The translations under genes were made by a program, and so were the position numbers. The notes beneath the pieces were generated by a model that worked only from the letters and a program-made list of their open reading frames with translations, had not been told where the DNA came from and did no database searches. From Rhodobacteraceae bacterium UBA6197 (GTDB lineage: Bacteria > Pseudomonadota > Alphaproteobacteria > Rhodobacterales > Rhodobacteraceae), in contig DISZ01000011.1 in NCBI GenBank assembly GCA_002422085.1, positions 1 to 64,000 on the forward strand: a DNA stretch of 64,000 nt, read 5' to 3'. Below, piece after piece: positions 37,095-46,205 of the stretch; position 1 is the first letter of the stretch; each line of letters starts with the position of its first letter.

Positions 37095-37182
37095 GGTTTC
37101 TCTCCCTCCGGGGCATGGTAGGAAAGAACCATGGGGGCGGGCCGAAGTCCATCCCGCGGGTTGCGCAATGGAGGCGAAGATT

Positions 37183-37977
37183 GTGACCGATCTGGACGAT
37201 GCCTATGCCAATTCGGCGCATATTTCTGGCGGATCGGACTATCCGGCGCGCTGGGAGGCGGCGGCGGCGGCGTTTCGCGCGGCCCATCCGGTGCGGCGGC
37301 TGGCCTACGGGCCGGGGCCGCGCCACTGGGCCGATCTGGTGCTGCCCGAGGGGCCGGCGATGGGCCGCCCGCCGAAGGGTCTGGCGGTGATCGTGCATGG
37401 CGGCTACTGGCTGGCCTTTTCGCCCGAGGTGTTCAGCCATCTGGCGGCGGGGGCGCTGGCGCAGGGCTGGGCGGTGGCGCTGCCGTGCTACCGGCTGGCC
37501 CCCGAGGTGCGGATTGCCCAGATCAGCCGCGATCTGGCGGCGTCACTGGCGTTTCTGGCGGGTCAGGTGGCCGGGCCGATCCATCTGGCGGGGCATTCGG
37601 CGGGGGGGCATCTGGTGGCGCGGATGGCCTCGGCCGATGCGCCCTTGCCCGGCGCGGTGGCGGCGCGAATCGCCCGCGTGGTGCCGATTTCGCCGGTGGC
37701 GGATCTGGCGCCGCTCAGGCGCACCACGATGAATGCGCAGTTACGGCTGGATGCGCCCGAGGCGCGGGCCGAAAGCCCGGTCTTGCAGCCGTTGCGCGCC
37801 GGGGTGACGTGCCATGTCTGGGTCGGCAGCGCCGAGCGGCCGGCGTTCTTGCAACAGGCGCGCGGTCTGGCCGAGGCGTGGCGCTGCCCGCTGACGCTGG
37901 ACACCGGGCGGCACCATTTCGACGTGATCGAGGGGCTGAGCCGCCCGTCGCCGCTGCTGAGCGCCTTTATCGGCTGA
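37183..37977 (+). CDS. alpha/beta hydrolase, esterase/formamidase-like
   Basis: This 264-residue hydrolase has an oxyanion-hole HGG motif (VIVHGGYWLAFSPE), nucleophile motif GHSAGG, and a C-terminal His in HHFDVIEG. The layout resembles the BD-FAE/kynurenine-formamidase-like group. GGAGG sits eight bases before the GTG at 37183, so I prefer this start to the ATG at 37168 that overlaps the same Shine-Dalgarno. Its last 11 bases overlap the 3' end of the convergent peptidase gene. Substrate unknown. Confidence 0.82.
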   Translation: MTDLDDAYANSAHISGGSDYPARWEAAAAAFRAAHPVRRLAYGPGPRHWADLVLPEGPAMGRPPKGLAVIVHGGYWLAFSPEVFSHLAAGALAQGWAVALPCYRLAPEVRIAQISRDLAASLAFLAGQVAGPIHLAGHSAGGHLVARMASADAPLPGAVAARIARVVPISPVADLAPLRRTTMNAQLRLDAPEARAESPVLQPLRAGVTCHVWVGSAERPAFLQQARGLAEAWRCPLTLDTGRHHFDVIEGLSRPSPLLSAFIG

Positions 37978-38959
37978 ACCGCGCCCGCCAAGCCGGTTGC
38001 AGATCGTCGGGCATCGGGCTGGCGTCGTGAACCGCGCGGGCGATGGCGCGGGCAAGGCAGCTGGCCGCCGCATGGCCCATCACGAAAGGATCGCCTGTCG
38101 GGTCAGGCAGCGGCTTTGCGCCGGTGGCGGCGGCAAAGACCAGATCGCCGTCAAACGGCGTATGGCTGGGCACGATCGCGCGCGCCATGCCGTCATGCGC
38201 GGCGGTGGCAAGGCGCTGGCATTGGGCCTGGCTCAGCGCGGCATCGGTGGCGATGATCGCCAGGGTGGTGGCCTCGCCCATCCGCTTGAGCGGTTGCGGC
38301 TCGTGCCCGGGATCGACCGGCGCGTCCCAGCCAAGGCCGCCGAATTCGCCCGCCATTTCCCAAGGTGCCGCCCAGAAGGCGGGCCCGTCGCCGATGGTGA
38401 CACTGCCGAGCGCGTTGACCGCCACCAGCGCCCCCAGCGTGATGCCACTGTCCAGCACCACCGAGGCCGAGCCAAGCCCCCCCTTGAGCGTGCCGGTCAT
38501 CGCACCATAGCCCGCCCCGGCAGAGCCCAGCGCGAATTCGGTTCCGGCCGCCGCCAGCGCGGCCTGACCAAGCCGCTTGTAGGGGTTTTCGTCCCAGTCC
38601 TTGTCGCCGCCGTTCAGCAGGTCGAACAGAATGGCGCCGGGCACGATCGGCACGCGGATATCGCCCACCGCAAAGCCCCGGCCGCGCGCGCGCAACCCGT
38701 CCGCCACCCCCGAGGCCGCATCCAGCCCGAACGCCGAGCCGCCCGCGAGCACCAGCGCATCGACCTCTTGCACCAGCTTGTCAGGCGCCAGAAGGTCGGT
38801 CTCGCGGCTGCCGGGCGCGCCGCCCATGACATGAACGGCGGCGGTAAACGGCCGCTCGCCCAGCAGCACCGTGGCGCCGGTCCGCACCCGCGCATCCTCG
38901 GCGTTGCCGACCCAAAGCCCCGCCACATCGGTAATCAGATTGCGTGCACCCGGTTTCAT
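37967..38959 (-). CDS. P1 (DmpA/S58) family peptidase
   Basis: This 330-residue protein belongs to the self-processing P1 family of aminopeptidases. Visible landmarks are NLITDVAGLWVGNA at the start, VLAGGSAFGLDAASGV, and ATTLAIIATDAALSQ with HTPFDGDLVFAAATG. By family knowledge, autocleavage occurs just before a Ser/Thr nucleophile in the region ending in TTLAI. The Met at 38959 (MKPGARN) fits better than the upstream start. It follows an SDR gene on the same strand and may be part of a catabolic run with the peptide ABC transporter. Confidence 0.87.
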   Translation of the reverse strand: MKPGARNLITDVAGLWVGNAEDARVRTGATVLLGERPFTAAVHVMGGAPGSRETDLLAPDKLVQEVDALVLAGGSAFGLDAASGVADGLRARGRGFAVGDIRVPIVPGAILFDLLNGGDKDWDENPYKRLGQAALAAAGTEFALGSAGAGYGAMTGTLKGGLGSASVVLDSGITLGALVAVNALGSVTIGDGPAFWAAPWEMAGEFGGLGWDAPVDPGHEPQPLKRMGEATTLAIIATDAALSQAQCQRLATAAHDGMARAIVPSHTPFDGDLVFAAATGAKPLPDPTGDPFVMGHAAASCLARAIARAVHDASPMPDDLQPAWRARFSR

Positions 38960-38966
38960 CGTCCGC

Positions 38967-39019
38967 CTTTCATCTTCGTCTAAATATCCTGCGGGGGTCC
39001 GGGGGTGCAAAACCCCCGG
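38967..39019. repeat. half palindrome arm plus GC hairpin
   Basis: CTTTCATCTTCGTCTAAATA (38967 onwards) matches an outer arm of the 11322-type palindrome. Instead of the usual CCGCCGGAGG partner it is followed by a separate hairpin, CCGGGGG and CCCCCGG (38999-39019). It separates the co-oriented SDR and peptidase genes and could attenuate transcription leaving the SDR gene. Confidence 0.65.
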
Positions 39020-39022
39020 CGC

Positions 39023-39763
39023 CTAGATGCAGCGCCCGCCATCCACTTCCATCGCGACGCCGGTCACCATGCCTGCCTCGTCCGAGCATAGAAAAAGCGC
39101 GGCATTGGCCATGTCCTCGGGGGTCGAGAACCGCCCCAAGGGGATGGTTGCCAAGAACCGCGCCCGGATTTCAGGGGTGTCTTCCCCCATGAAGCTTTTC
39201 AACAGCGGGGTTTCGCCGGCCACCGGGTTGATCGCGTTGACCCGCACGCCAAAGGGCGCAAGTTCGATCGCCATCGCCTTGGTGGCGGTAATCATCCAGC
39301 CCTTCGAGGCGTTATACCAGCTAAGCCGCGGTCGCGGGCTGACCCCGGCGGTCGAGGCCACGTTCAGGATCGCGCCCCGGCCTGCGGCCTTCATCAGCGG
39401 CACGATATGGCGCGCGGTCAGGAACACGGATTTTGCGTTCACCGCCAGAACCCGGTCGAATTCGGCCTCGCTGACCTCTTCCATCGGCTGCGGCAGATGG
39501 GTGATGCCGGCGTTGTTGACAAGGATGTCGATCTGCCCCCAGGCCGCCATCGCCGCTGCCGCCATCGCGCCGACCGAGCCGTCGCGGCTGACATCGACCG
39601 TCTGCGCCAGACCGCCGATCTCGGCGGCGATCGCTGACGCGGCGGCGGCGTTGATATCGGCCAGCATGACCCGTGCGCCCTCGGCGGCAAAGCGCCGCGC
39701 GATGCCCGCGCCAAAGCCCGATCCCGCCCCGGTCACGATCGCTGTCTTGCCCTCAAGCCTCAT
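39023..39763 (-). CDS. short-chain dehydrogenase/reductase (FabG-like)
   Basis: This 246-residue NAD(P) oxidoreductase has the TGAGSGFGAG cofactor loop (residues about 11-20), NNAG near 87-90, and catalytic Tyr and Lys in YNASK (about 152-156). The Asp in VMLADI after beta-2 suggests NAD preference. The substrate is an unidentified alcohol or ketone. It lies between the aldehyde dehydrogenase and peptidase genes on the same strand, separated from each by palindrome fragments. Confidence 0.88.
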   Translation of the reverse strand: MRLEGKTAIVTGAGSGFGAGIARRFAAEGARVMLADINAAAASAIAAEIGGLAQTVDVSRDGSVGAMAAAAMAAWGQIDILVNNAGITHLPQPMEEVSEAEFDRVLAVNAKSVFLTARHIVPLMKAAGRGAILNVASTAGVSPRPRLSWYNASKGWMITATKAMAIELAPFGVRVNAINPVAGETPLLKSFMGEDTPEIRARFLATIPLGRFSTPEDMANAALFLCSDEAGMVTGVAMEVDGGRCI

Positions 39764-39830
39764 GGCTGCCTCCTTTTGCTTTGGTGATGGATCGCCCCGG
39801 CGGCCTGTGCCTGTGCCTGTGGCCGGGGTC

Positions 39831-39866
39831 GGAGCCTCCGGCGGGGATATTTGGGCGAAGATGAAA
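39831..39866. repeat. half-copy of the first palindrome arm type
   Basis: GGAGCCTCCGGCGGGGATAT followed by TTGGGCGAAGATGAAA is one complete arm of the 11322/60086-type palindrome, without its partner. It sits between the co-oriented aldehyde dehydrogenase and SDR genes. Confidence 0.8.
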
Positions 39867-39871
39867 CCGGG

Positions 39872-41320
39872 TCAACCATGCCATGCCGCCACGGTCTTGA
39901 GGGTGGAGAAACCGTAGAGCGCCTCGAAGCCCTTTTCGCGCCCGTGGCCCGATTTGCCGGTGCCGCCGAAGGGCAGCTCGACCCCGCCGCCCGCGCCGTA
40001 GTTGTTCAAGAACACCTGACCCGCGCGGATCTTGCGCGGCAGGCGCAGGGCGCGCGAGGCGGTTTCGGTCCAGACGCTGGCCACCAGCCCGTAGTCGGTG
40101 CCATTGGCAATGGCGATGGCCTCGTCTTCGTCGTCAAACGGGATCACCAGCTGAGCCGGGCCAAAGATTTCCTCTTGGGCAAGGCGGTGGCCGGGGCGGA
40201 CATCGACCAGAAGATGCGGCGCGACATAGTGCCCGCCCTCGGGCGCGTCGGGCGCGATGGTGCCGGTGGCCGCCACCGTCAGGTCGCGCGCCAGCGCGAG
40301 GTAGCCTTGCACGACCTGCTTCTGGCGGGCCGAGATCAGCGGGCCAAGGTCATGATCGGCCAGCGCGGGGCCGACGGTGAGGTTGCGATACCGGGCGGCC
40401 ATGCGCGCGACCACCTCGTCGTAAAGCGGCCGCTCGACAAGGATGCGCGATGAGGCCGAGCAGGTCTGGCCGGCGTTCTGGATCCCGGCGTTGACCAGAA
40501 ACGGCACGGCGCGATCCAGATCTGCGTCGGCAAAGACCAGTTGCGGCGACTTGCCGCCCAGTTCCAGCGTCACCGGCACCACGTTTTGCGCCGCCGCCGT
40601 CTGGATCAGTTGCCCGACGCCGACCGAGCCGGTGAACGACAGATGCTGCACGCCGGGATGTTCGGCAAGCGCGCTTCCGGCCTCGTGGCCCAGCCCCGGC
40701 ACCACGTTCAGCGCGCCGGCGGGCAGGCCCGCTTCCTCGGCCAGACGGGCGAAGGCGAGGGCGGTCAGGCTGGCGTCCTCGGCGGGTTTGAGCACGCAGG
40801 CGTTGCCCATCGCCAGCGCCGCCCCGACCGAGCGCCCGATGATCTGCATCGGATAGTTCCACGGCACGATATGGCCGGTGACGCCATGCGGCTCGCGCAG
40901 GGTATAGACGGTGTAGCCCTCGAGATAGGGGATGGTTTCGCCCATGATCTTGTCGGCGGCGCCGGCGTAGAACTCCATGTAGCGCGCCAGAGCCAACGCG
41001 TCGGCAAGGGCCTGCCTGAGCGGTTTGCCGACGTCCATCGCCTCGATCCGGGCAAGGGTCGGGGCGCGCGCGGCGACAAGCTGGCCGATCCGGGCCAGGA
41101 TCCGGCCGCGTTCGGTGGCGCTCAGTTGGCCCCAACCGCCGTTGCGGGCGGCTTGGGCGGCGCTGACGGCGGCGTCGATATCGGTCGCGTCGCCGCGCGC
41201 GATCTGCGCGATCTGGACCCCGGTCGAGGGGTCGTGGACCGGCAGCGTGGCGCGGGGCTGAAGCCAGTGTCCGCCGATCAGCATTTCCGACGGCTCGAAC
41301 CAGAGATCCTCAAGTGGCAT
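39872..41320 (-). CDS. aldehyde dehydrogenase family protein
   Basis: This 482-residue ALDH has IVPWNYPMQIIGRSVG, FTGSVGVGQLI, Glu in LELGGKSPQ and catalytic Cys in NAGQTCSASSRI. The Met at 41320 is supported by AAGGAG within the preceding gene; its first 11 bases overlap the end of the ABC ATPase gene, so it is the next cistron of the transporter operon. It may oxidise an aldehyde derived from the imported compound; specificity (betaine, gamma-glutamyl or other aldehydes) cannot be read from the sequence. Confidence 0.9.
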   Translation of the reverse strand: MPLEDLWFEPSEMLIGGHWLQPRATLPVHDPSTGVQIAQIARGDATDIDAAVSAAQAARNGGWGQLSATERGRILARIGQLVAARAPTLARIEAMDVGKPLRQALADALALARYMEFYAGAADKIMGETIPYLEGYTVYTLREPHGVTGHIVPWNYPMQIIGRSVGAALAMGNACVLKPAEDASLTALAFARLAEEAGLPAGALNVVPGLGHEAGSALAEHPGVQHLSFTGSVGVGQLIQTAAAQNVVPVTLELGGKSPQLVFADADLDRAVPFLVNAGIQNAGQTCSASSRILVERPLYDEVVARMAARYRNLTVGPALADHDLGPLISARQKQVVQGYLALARDLTVAATGTIAPDAPEGGHYVAPHLLVDVRPGHRLAQEEIFGPAQLVIPFDDEDEAIAIANGTDYGLVASVWTETASRALRLPRKIRAGQVFLNNYGAGGGVELPFGGTGKSGHGREKGFEALYGFSTLKTVAAWHG

Positions 41321-43019
41321 GTGTTTCTCCTTCCAGTCGGGCCGCCATCCAATCCGGCGGGATCTGCGGCGTCGCCGCGACCAGGGTTGCGGTATAGGGG
41401 TGGCGCGGCGCGGCAAACACGTCTTCCGAGGCCCCCTCTTCGACGATCTTGCCCGCCTGCATCACCAGCACGCGCGAGGTGATCGCCCGCACGACCGACA
41501 GATCATGGCTGATGAACAGATAGGCCAGATCGTGGCTTTCGCGCAATTGCGCCAAGAGATCGAGCACCTGCGCGCGCACCCGCACATCCAGCGCCGAAAC
41601 CGCCTCATCCAGCACGATCAGCGCGGGGCGGATGATCAGCGCGCGGGCGATCGCGATGCGCTGGCGCTGACCGCCCGAGAATTCATGGATGTATTTGTGC
41701 CGGTCATCGGGCGAAAGGCCGACCTCGCGCAGCGCCTCGGCGACGCGCTCGGGCCAGTCGGCGGGCAGGCCGGTCAGGTGGAAGGGCTCGGCGATCAGCC
41801 GGTCGATCCGGTGGCGCGGGTTGAAACTGCCGTAGGGATCCTGAAACACCACCTGAACCTGCGCGCGCAGCGGTGCCGGCATCGCCCGGCTGACCGGCGC
41901 GCCGTTCAGCGTGATTGCCCCGCCTTGCAGCGTCTCCAGACCCAGAATCGCCCGCGTCAGGGTGGATTTGCCGCAGCCCGACTCTCCCACCAGCCCAAGG
42001 CTTTCGCCGGCGAAAATCGAAAAGCTGACATCGTCGACCGCGCGCAGCAGAGGGTGGGCCGCAAAGGCCGAGGGGCGCGGCAGCCGGTAGCTGCGCTCGG
42101 CATGGGTGACGGTGAGAAGGGTATTTTCGGGTGCCGGAGGGCGCGAATCCGGAGCCGTCGGAGGTGAGTATTTTTGCCAAAAAGAAGCGGGCTCGGTTTC
42201 TTTTTGGTGCAAATACTCCCCGCGGAGCGTCCCACGCCGGGGTCCGGGCGCTGGCTGATGGGTGGAGGCGGCGAACAGCGCCCGCGTATAAGGGTGGGTG
42301 CGGTTGCGAAACAGCGTTTCGGTCGGGCCCTGTTCGACGATGCGGCCGGATTTCATCACCGCGGTCCGCCCCGCGAGGTTGGCGATGACGGCCAGATCGT
42401 GGGTGATCAGCAGCAGGCTCATGCGCTCTTCCTCGACCAGACCCCGGAGCAGATCGAGGATCTGCGCCTGCGTGGTCACGTCAAGCGCGGTGGTCGGCTC
42501 ATCCGCGATCAGCAGCGCCGGCCTGAGCGCGATTGCCAGCGCGATGGCGACGCGCTGGCGCTGGCCGCCGGACAGTTCGTGCGGGTAAAGCGACAGCGGA
42601 AAGCGGGGAGCCGACAGCCCGACACGGTCAAGCCGGGCGCGGGCGGTTGCCCGCGCCTCGGCCCGGCTGACGCGGCCATGGACGCGCAGCGTTTCGGCGA
42701 CCTGATCGCCGATCGTCATCAGCGGGTTCAGCGCCGTCATCGGTTCTTGAAAGATCATCGCGATGCGTTTGCCGCGGATCTGGCACAGCGCGGGTTCCTT
42801 CAGCGCGAGCAGGTCCTGGCCGTCAAACCGGGCGCTGCCCGTTCCGGTGGCGCCTTCGGGCAACAGCCCCATCAGCGCCAGCGCGGTCAATGACTTGCCC
42901 GAGCCGCTTTCGCCCACGAGGCCGAAGATCTCGCCTTGGTTCAGCGTCAGGTTCACCTCCGACAGCAGCGGCGTGCCGTGCAGCGAAACGGAAAGGTCGC
43001 GCAGATCCAGCAGGCTCAT
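41310..43019 (-). CDS. ABC transporter ATPase, two fused NBDs, oligopeptide type
   Basis: This 569-residue protein has two ATPase domains, as in GsiA/YejF. NBD1 has GESGSGKS, LSGGQRQR and LLIADEPTTALD; NBD2 has GESGCGKS, FSGGQRQR and VLDEAVSALD. It would energise import through the two permeases just upstream. The linker, about residues 262-287, is encoded by two half-copies of the window's palindromic repeat and reads GEYLHQKETEP then ASFWQKYSPP, a clear sign of repeat insertion in frame. Its start overlaps the permease stop. Confidence 0.93.
   Translation of the reverse strand: MSLLDLRDLSVSLHGTPLLSEVNLTLNQGEIFGLVGESGSGKSLTALALMGLLPEGATGTGSARFDGQDLLALKEPALCQIRGKRIAMIFQEPMTALNPLMTIGDQVAETLRVHGRVSRAEARATARARLDRVGLSAPRFPLSLYPHELSGGQRQRVAIALAIALRPALLIADEPTTALDVTTQAQILDLLRGLVEEERMSLLLITHDLAVIANLAGRTAVMKSGRIVEQGPTETLFRNRTHPYTRALFAASTHQPAPGPRRGTLRGEYLHQKETEPASFWQKYSPPTAPDSRPPAPENTLLTVTHAERSYRLPRPSAFAAHPLLRAVDDVSFSIFAGESLGLVGESGCGKSTLTRAILGLETLQGGAITLNGAPVSRAMPAPLRAQVQVVFQDPYGSFNPRHRIDRLIAEPFHLTGLPADWPERVAEALREVGLSPDDRHKYIHEFSGGQRQRIAIARALIIRPALIVLDEAVSALDVRVRAQVLDLLAQLRESHDLAYLFISHDLSVVRAITSRVLVMQAGKIVEEGASEDVFAAPRHPYTATLVAATPQIPPDWMAARLEGETHAT
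42161..42229. repeat. palindrome half-arms inside the ABC ATPase gene
   Basis: Two outer arms of the 27004-type repeat, one ending TTTTTGCCAAAAAGAAGC (42161-42188) and the other TTTCTTTTTGGTGCAAATAC (42197 onwards), lie back to back in the opposite order to the complete palindromes. The insertion keeps the reading frame of the ATPase gene. Confidence 0.85.
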
Positions 43020-43828
43020 CCGCGCCGCCTCAGTCTTGGGTCGAGTGCGTCGCGCAGCCCGTCGCCCAGCAGGTTCAGCCCCAGCACCGTGGCCACGATC
43101 GCCAGCCCCGGAAACAGCGCCACATGCGGCGCGAGCGTGACCATGGTCTGCGCCTCGGCCAGCATCCGGCCCCAGCTGGGGGTCGGGGGTTGGGCGCCAA
43201 GGCCGACGTAGGACAGGCCCGCCTCGGCCAGAATCCCCAGTGAAAACTGGATGGTGCCCTGCACGATCAGCAGGTTGGCGATATTGGGCAGGATGTGCTC
43301 GACCGAGATCCGGGCCGCGCCCTTGCCCGCCACCTGGGCTGCGCGGATATAATCAAGCGTCCAGAGGCTGAGCGCGCCGGCGCGGGTCACGCGGGCAAAC
43401 ACCGGGATGTTGAAGATGCCGATGGCGATGATCGCGTTCAGCGCCGAGGGGCCGAATACGGCGGTGATGAGAATCGCGATGACGAGGCTGGGGAAGGCAA
43501 AGACGAGGTCGTTGCCGCGCATGATCAGTTCGTCCAGCCAGTTGTCGCGGCGGGCGGCGGCGGTCAGGCCCAGCGGCACACCGAGGCCCGCGCCGATGCC
43601 CACCGCCACCAGCGCCACCGACAGCGAAGTGCGCGCCCCGGTCATCAGCATCGCGGCGATGTCGCGGCCAAAGTGGTCGGTGCCGAACCAATGCGCCGCC
43701 GAGGGCGGTTGCAGCTTTTGCGCGATCGTCAGGGTGGTGATGTCATAGGGTGTCCAGATCAGCGACACCAGCGCGGCGGCCAGTGCCGTGGCTGAAAGCA
43801 CGGCCCCGAGGGCGAGGGCGGGCCTCAT
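43016..43828 (-). CDS. ABC transporter permease, DppC type
   Basis: This 270-residue permease has an N-terminal helix, then SAAHWFGTDHFGRDI, typical of DppC/OppC proteins, and a five-helix BPD_transp_1 core containing the EAA-like loop RAAQVAGKGAARISVEHILPN. The Shine-Dalgarno and start lie inside the end of the DppB-type gene (ATGA overlap), and its own stop overlaps the ATPase start. Confidence 0.92.
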   Translation of the reverse strand: MRPALALGAVLSATALAAALVSLIWTPYDITTLTIAQKLQPPSAAHWFGTDHFGRDIAAMLMTGARTSLSVALVAVGIGAGLGVPLGLTAAARRDNWLDELIMRGNDLVFAFPSLVIAILITAVFGPSALNAIIAIGIFNIPVFARVTRAGALSLWTLDYIRAAQVAGKGAARISVEHILPNIANLLIVQGTIQFSLGILAEAGLSYVGLGAQPPTPSWGRMLAEAQTMVTLAPHVALFPGLAIVATVLGLNLLGDGLRDALDPRLRRRG

Positions 43829-44769
43829 CGCGGCGTCCTCAGCCGGGGATCGGCGCTGGCATAGGCCAGATCGGTCAGGAAGGTGACCAGGATCACCGCG
43901 AACACCAGAATCATCACCACCGATTCGACCACGATCAGGTCGCGCTGGGTGATCGCCTGAAAGATCAGCCGCCCGAGGCCGGGAATATAGAACACGTTTT
44001 CGATGATGATCGCGCCGGCCAGCAGGAACGAAAACTGCATGCCGAGGATGGTCAGCACCGGGATCAGCGCGTTGCGCAGTGCGTGGCGGGTCAGGGTCTG
44101 GCGCCGGCTGAGGCCCTTGGCGCGGGCGGTGCGGATATAGTCCTGACCCAGCGTCTCGATCAGCGCCGAGCGCAGGACGCGGGCCAGAATCGCCGCTTGC
44201 GGCAGCGCCAGCGCGATCGCGGGCAGGGTCAGCGCGCGCAGCGCCTCGGCCGGGTTCGCCCAGCCCGGAAAGCCGCCCGCCGGAAACAGCCGCCAGTGAA
44301 TCGCAAACACCAGCACCAGCAGCATGGCAAACCAGAAGTTGGGCACCGCGATGCCCAGTTGCGTGGCGCCCATCGCGGCCAGATCGGTGGCGCGACCGCG
44401 CCGGGCGGCGGCCAGAATGCCGATCGGCAGGGCGATGGCGGTCGAGAGCAGCAGCGCCATCAGCGCCAGCGGCAGCGAGACCGTCAGCCGCGCGGCGACC
44501 AGATCGGCCACCGGCACCTTGTAGGTATAAGAGATGCCGAAATCGCCGGTCATCATGCCGGTGATCCAGCCGAGGTAGCGCAGCGGCAGCGACTGGTTCA
44601 GCCCAAGGCTGTCACGCAGCGCCGCGACCGTATCGGGGGCGGCGTTCAGGCCCAGCATATAGGCCGCCGGGTCGCCGGGGATCACCTCGATCATGGCAAA
44701 GATGACGAGGCTGGCGGCCACGAGGCTGGCGATGAGCGAGATCAGGCGCTTGAACAGATAACGGGTCAT
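43825..44769 (-). CDS. ABC transporter permease, DppB type
   Basis: This 314-residue permease begins MTRYLFKRLISLIASL, typical of DppB/OppB, with VIPGDPAAYMLGL after the first helix and the EAA-like loop DYIRTARAKGLSRRQTLTRHALRNAL. The open frame continues 92 Pro/His-rich residues upstream, but that part is repeat-rich noncoding DNA, and AGGAGC supports the Met at 44769. It is the first gene of the permease-ATPase-ALDH operon. The likely binding protein lies 3.7 kb upstream. Confidence 0.92.
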   Translation of the reverse strand: MTRYLFKRLISLIASLVAASLVIFAMIEVIPGDPAAYMLGLNAAPDTVAALRDSLGLNQSLPLRYLGWITGMMTGDFGISYTYKVPVADLVAARLTVSLPLALMALLLSTAIALPIGILAAARRGRATDLAAMGATQLGIAVPNFWFAMLLVLVFAIHWRLFPAGGFPGWANPAEALRALTLPAIALALPQAAILARVLRSALIETLGQDYIRTARAKGLSRRQTLTRHALRNALIPVLTILGMQFSFLLAGAIIIENVFYIPGLGRLIFQAITQRDLIVVESVVMILVFAVILVTFLTDLAYASADPRLRTPR

Positions 44770-45922
44770 CGCTGCTCCTTCCTCGGGCAGGCTAGCGGGG
44801 CGCGCGGGCGAGGGGAAGGGGGGGATCTGGCGGTTGGCGGGGCGGGACGGGGGCAAGAGGAGGGCATGGGGCGAGGGCCGGTGCGGTTGGGCGGGTGGGG
44901 CAGAGGGGCGAAGGCTGTGGTGCGGCAGGTGCGGTGGGGCGGGTGGGGCAGAGGGGCGAAGGCTGTGGTGCGGCGGGAAGGGTTGGGGAGGTGGGGTGAG
45001 GATTGCCAAGAGCGCGTCACCTGTTTCGCCAATCAGGTTGCCCATGAGGGCAGCAGGCCGGGCGGCTCGGGGGATCTTGCCGCCCGAATGCGTCAGGCTT
45101 GGGCCGTGCGCGAAAGGTGGTCGGATTTCGGGGCAAAGCGATCAGGCGGCCAGCACGACCGGCAGCGCCTGACCGACCGGCGGCGCGTGGCATCGACCGC
45201 GACCAGATGGCAGAACGTTCCGCGACCTTGCCGCGGGGCCCGGAGGCGGAAAAGACCACGCGGCCCAGAACCCCGACCGCCTGCGTGCCGAAGAGTTGGA
45301 GGAAAAGCCTCGGGCGAGGGCGGGGGCGCGGGCTTTCACGCCGGATGCCGCGCGATTTTTCAGCGCCAGATCGCACGGCCCCCGAAGGTTGGTCCGTGTT
45401 TCCGAGGTCAGTGCCGGTGCTGCGGCAAAGACTGGTGGTGCGCCTTGCGTTCTGGCCCTGTTCGGCGGTGTTGAGGTTCGACAGACCGGCACGTTTGGCC
45501 CGTCCGGTCAGACCCTGTTGGGTGCCGGATGCCGTCAGCGACCAAAGGTCTGTTATCACAAAGTGTCAGAGCCGGCGCGGGGCCGTATCGGGTTTCGCAG
45601 CAAGGCAGCAAGGCAGGTGGGTGGGTGGCCGATGTGGCTGCGCTGCCCTGCGCCTTGCAAGTCCATGACCTGTCGGGGAGGTCGGGTCGATGGCCGCAGG
45701 CCAACCTGCCCGTTCCGAGGGCAACAACCCGTGCCGCCTCCGGCTATTCAGGCTCCGATCCGGGCTTGTCCACCGGCCACGACACCTGCCTGAAATCGAT
45801 CTGGATAGGCGGTGACCTCTAACCTTGCCGATGGACCGACAAGCACGACGGGTCAGGTTCGCCGCGCGACCGTCGATAGTCTGCCAGGGTGGTCCTGTCG
45901 AACAGCACCGAGGGTGAACACG
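44770..45922. other. GC-rich region upstream of the permease operon, no clear gene
   Basis: This stretch contains a two-copy 48-bp tandem repeat near its left end and otherwise only overlapping Arg/Pro/Gly-rich frames, such as 45099-45668 plus, that match nothing I recognise. The permease promoter must be here. It forms the left part of a 2-kb poorly coding island. Confidence 0.5.
44881..44976. repeat. two-copy 48-bp tandem repeat
   Basis: GTGCGGTTGGGCGGGTGGGG followed by CAGAGGGGCGAAGGCTGTGG and TGCGGCAG begins at 44881 and recurs at 44929 with one difference near the start. It is a simple tandem duplication upstream of the permease operon. Confidence 0.85.
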
Positions 45923-46156
45923 ATGACTATCGAAATAGTGACGTCACTTCCTTTGTTTGATGGCGCATCGGTCCTTCCGGGGGAGGATCTCATCCATGAG
46001 CGGAAACGGTTCCCGTATGTTGGGAGGTTGGCCAACGCCTCTGGCGTGATGGTGCTGCGGGCGCCTTCCGGTGAACAGATATCGGCGCCTCATCTGGCGT
46101 GCGAGCTGCCCGAGCCTTGGTCCGTCGAGGGATGGTGTTGGAAGGCGGGGATCTGA
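45923..46156 (+). CDS. small hypothetical protein with its own terminator
   Basis: This 77-residue ORF starts MTIEIVTSLPLFDGASVLPG. I do not recognise it. Support comes from signals rather than homology: GAGGG eight bases before the ATG, a composition less GC-rich than the surrounding island, and a GCCCG/CGGGC hairpin with TTTTT about 30 bases past the stop. It has no transmembrane segment or signal peptide. It could also be a remnant of a larger gene. Confidence 0.45.
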   Translation: MTIEIVTSLPLFDGASVLPGEDLIHERKRFPYVGRLANASGVMVLRAPSGEQISAPHLACELPEPWSVEGWCWKAGI

Positions 46157-46187
46157 AGACAGACCGGCCGGTGATCACGCAACCAGC

Positions 46188-46205
46188 GCCCGTTTCGGGC
46201 TTTTT
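46188..46205 (+). terminator. intrinsic terminator after the 77-residue ORF
   Basis: GCCCG, loop TTT, CGGGC, then TTTTT. The stem is short but GC-rich and the T-run immediate. Confidence 0.65.

Noticed and set aside
43750..45474. 574-codon open frame on the plus strand
   Set aside because: It is antisense to the DppB-type permease and then runs through repeat-rich noncoding DNA; no family similarity.
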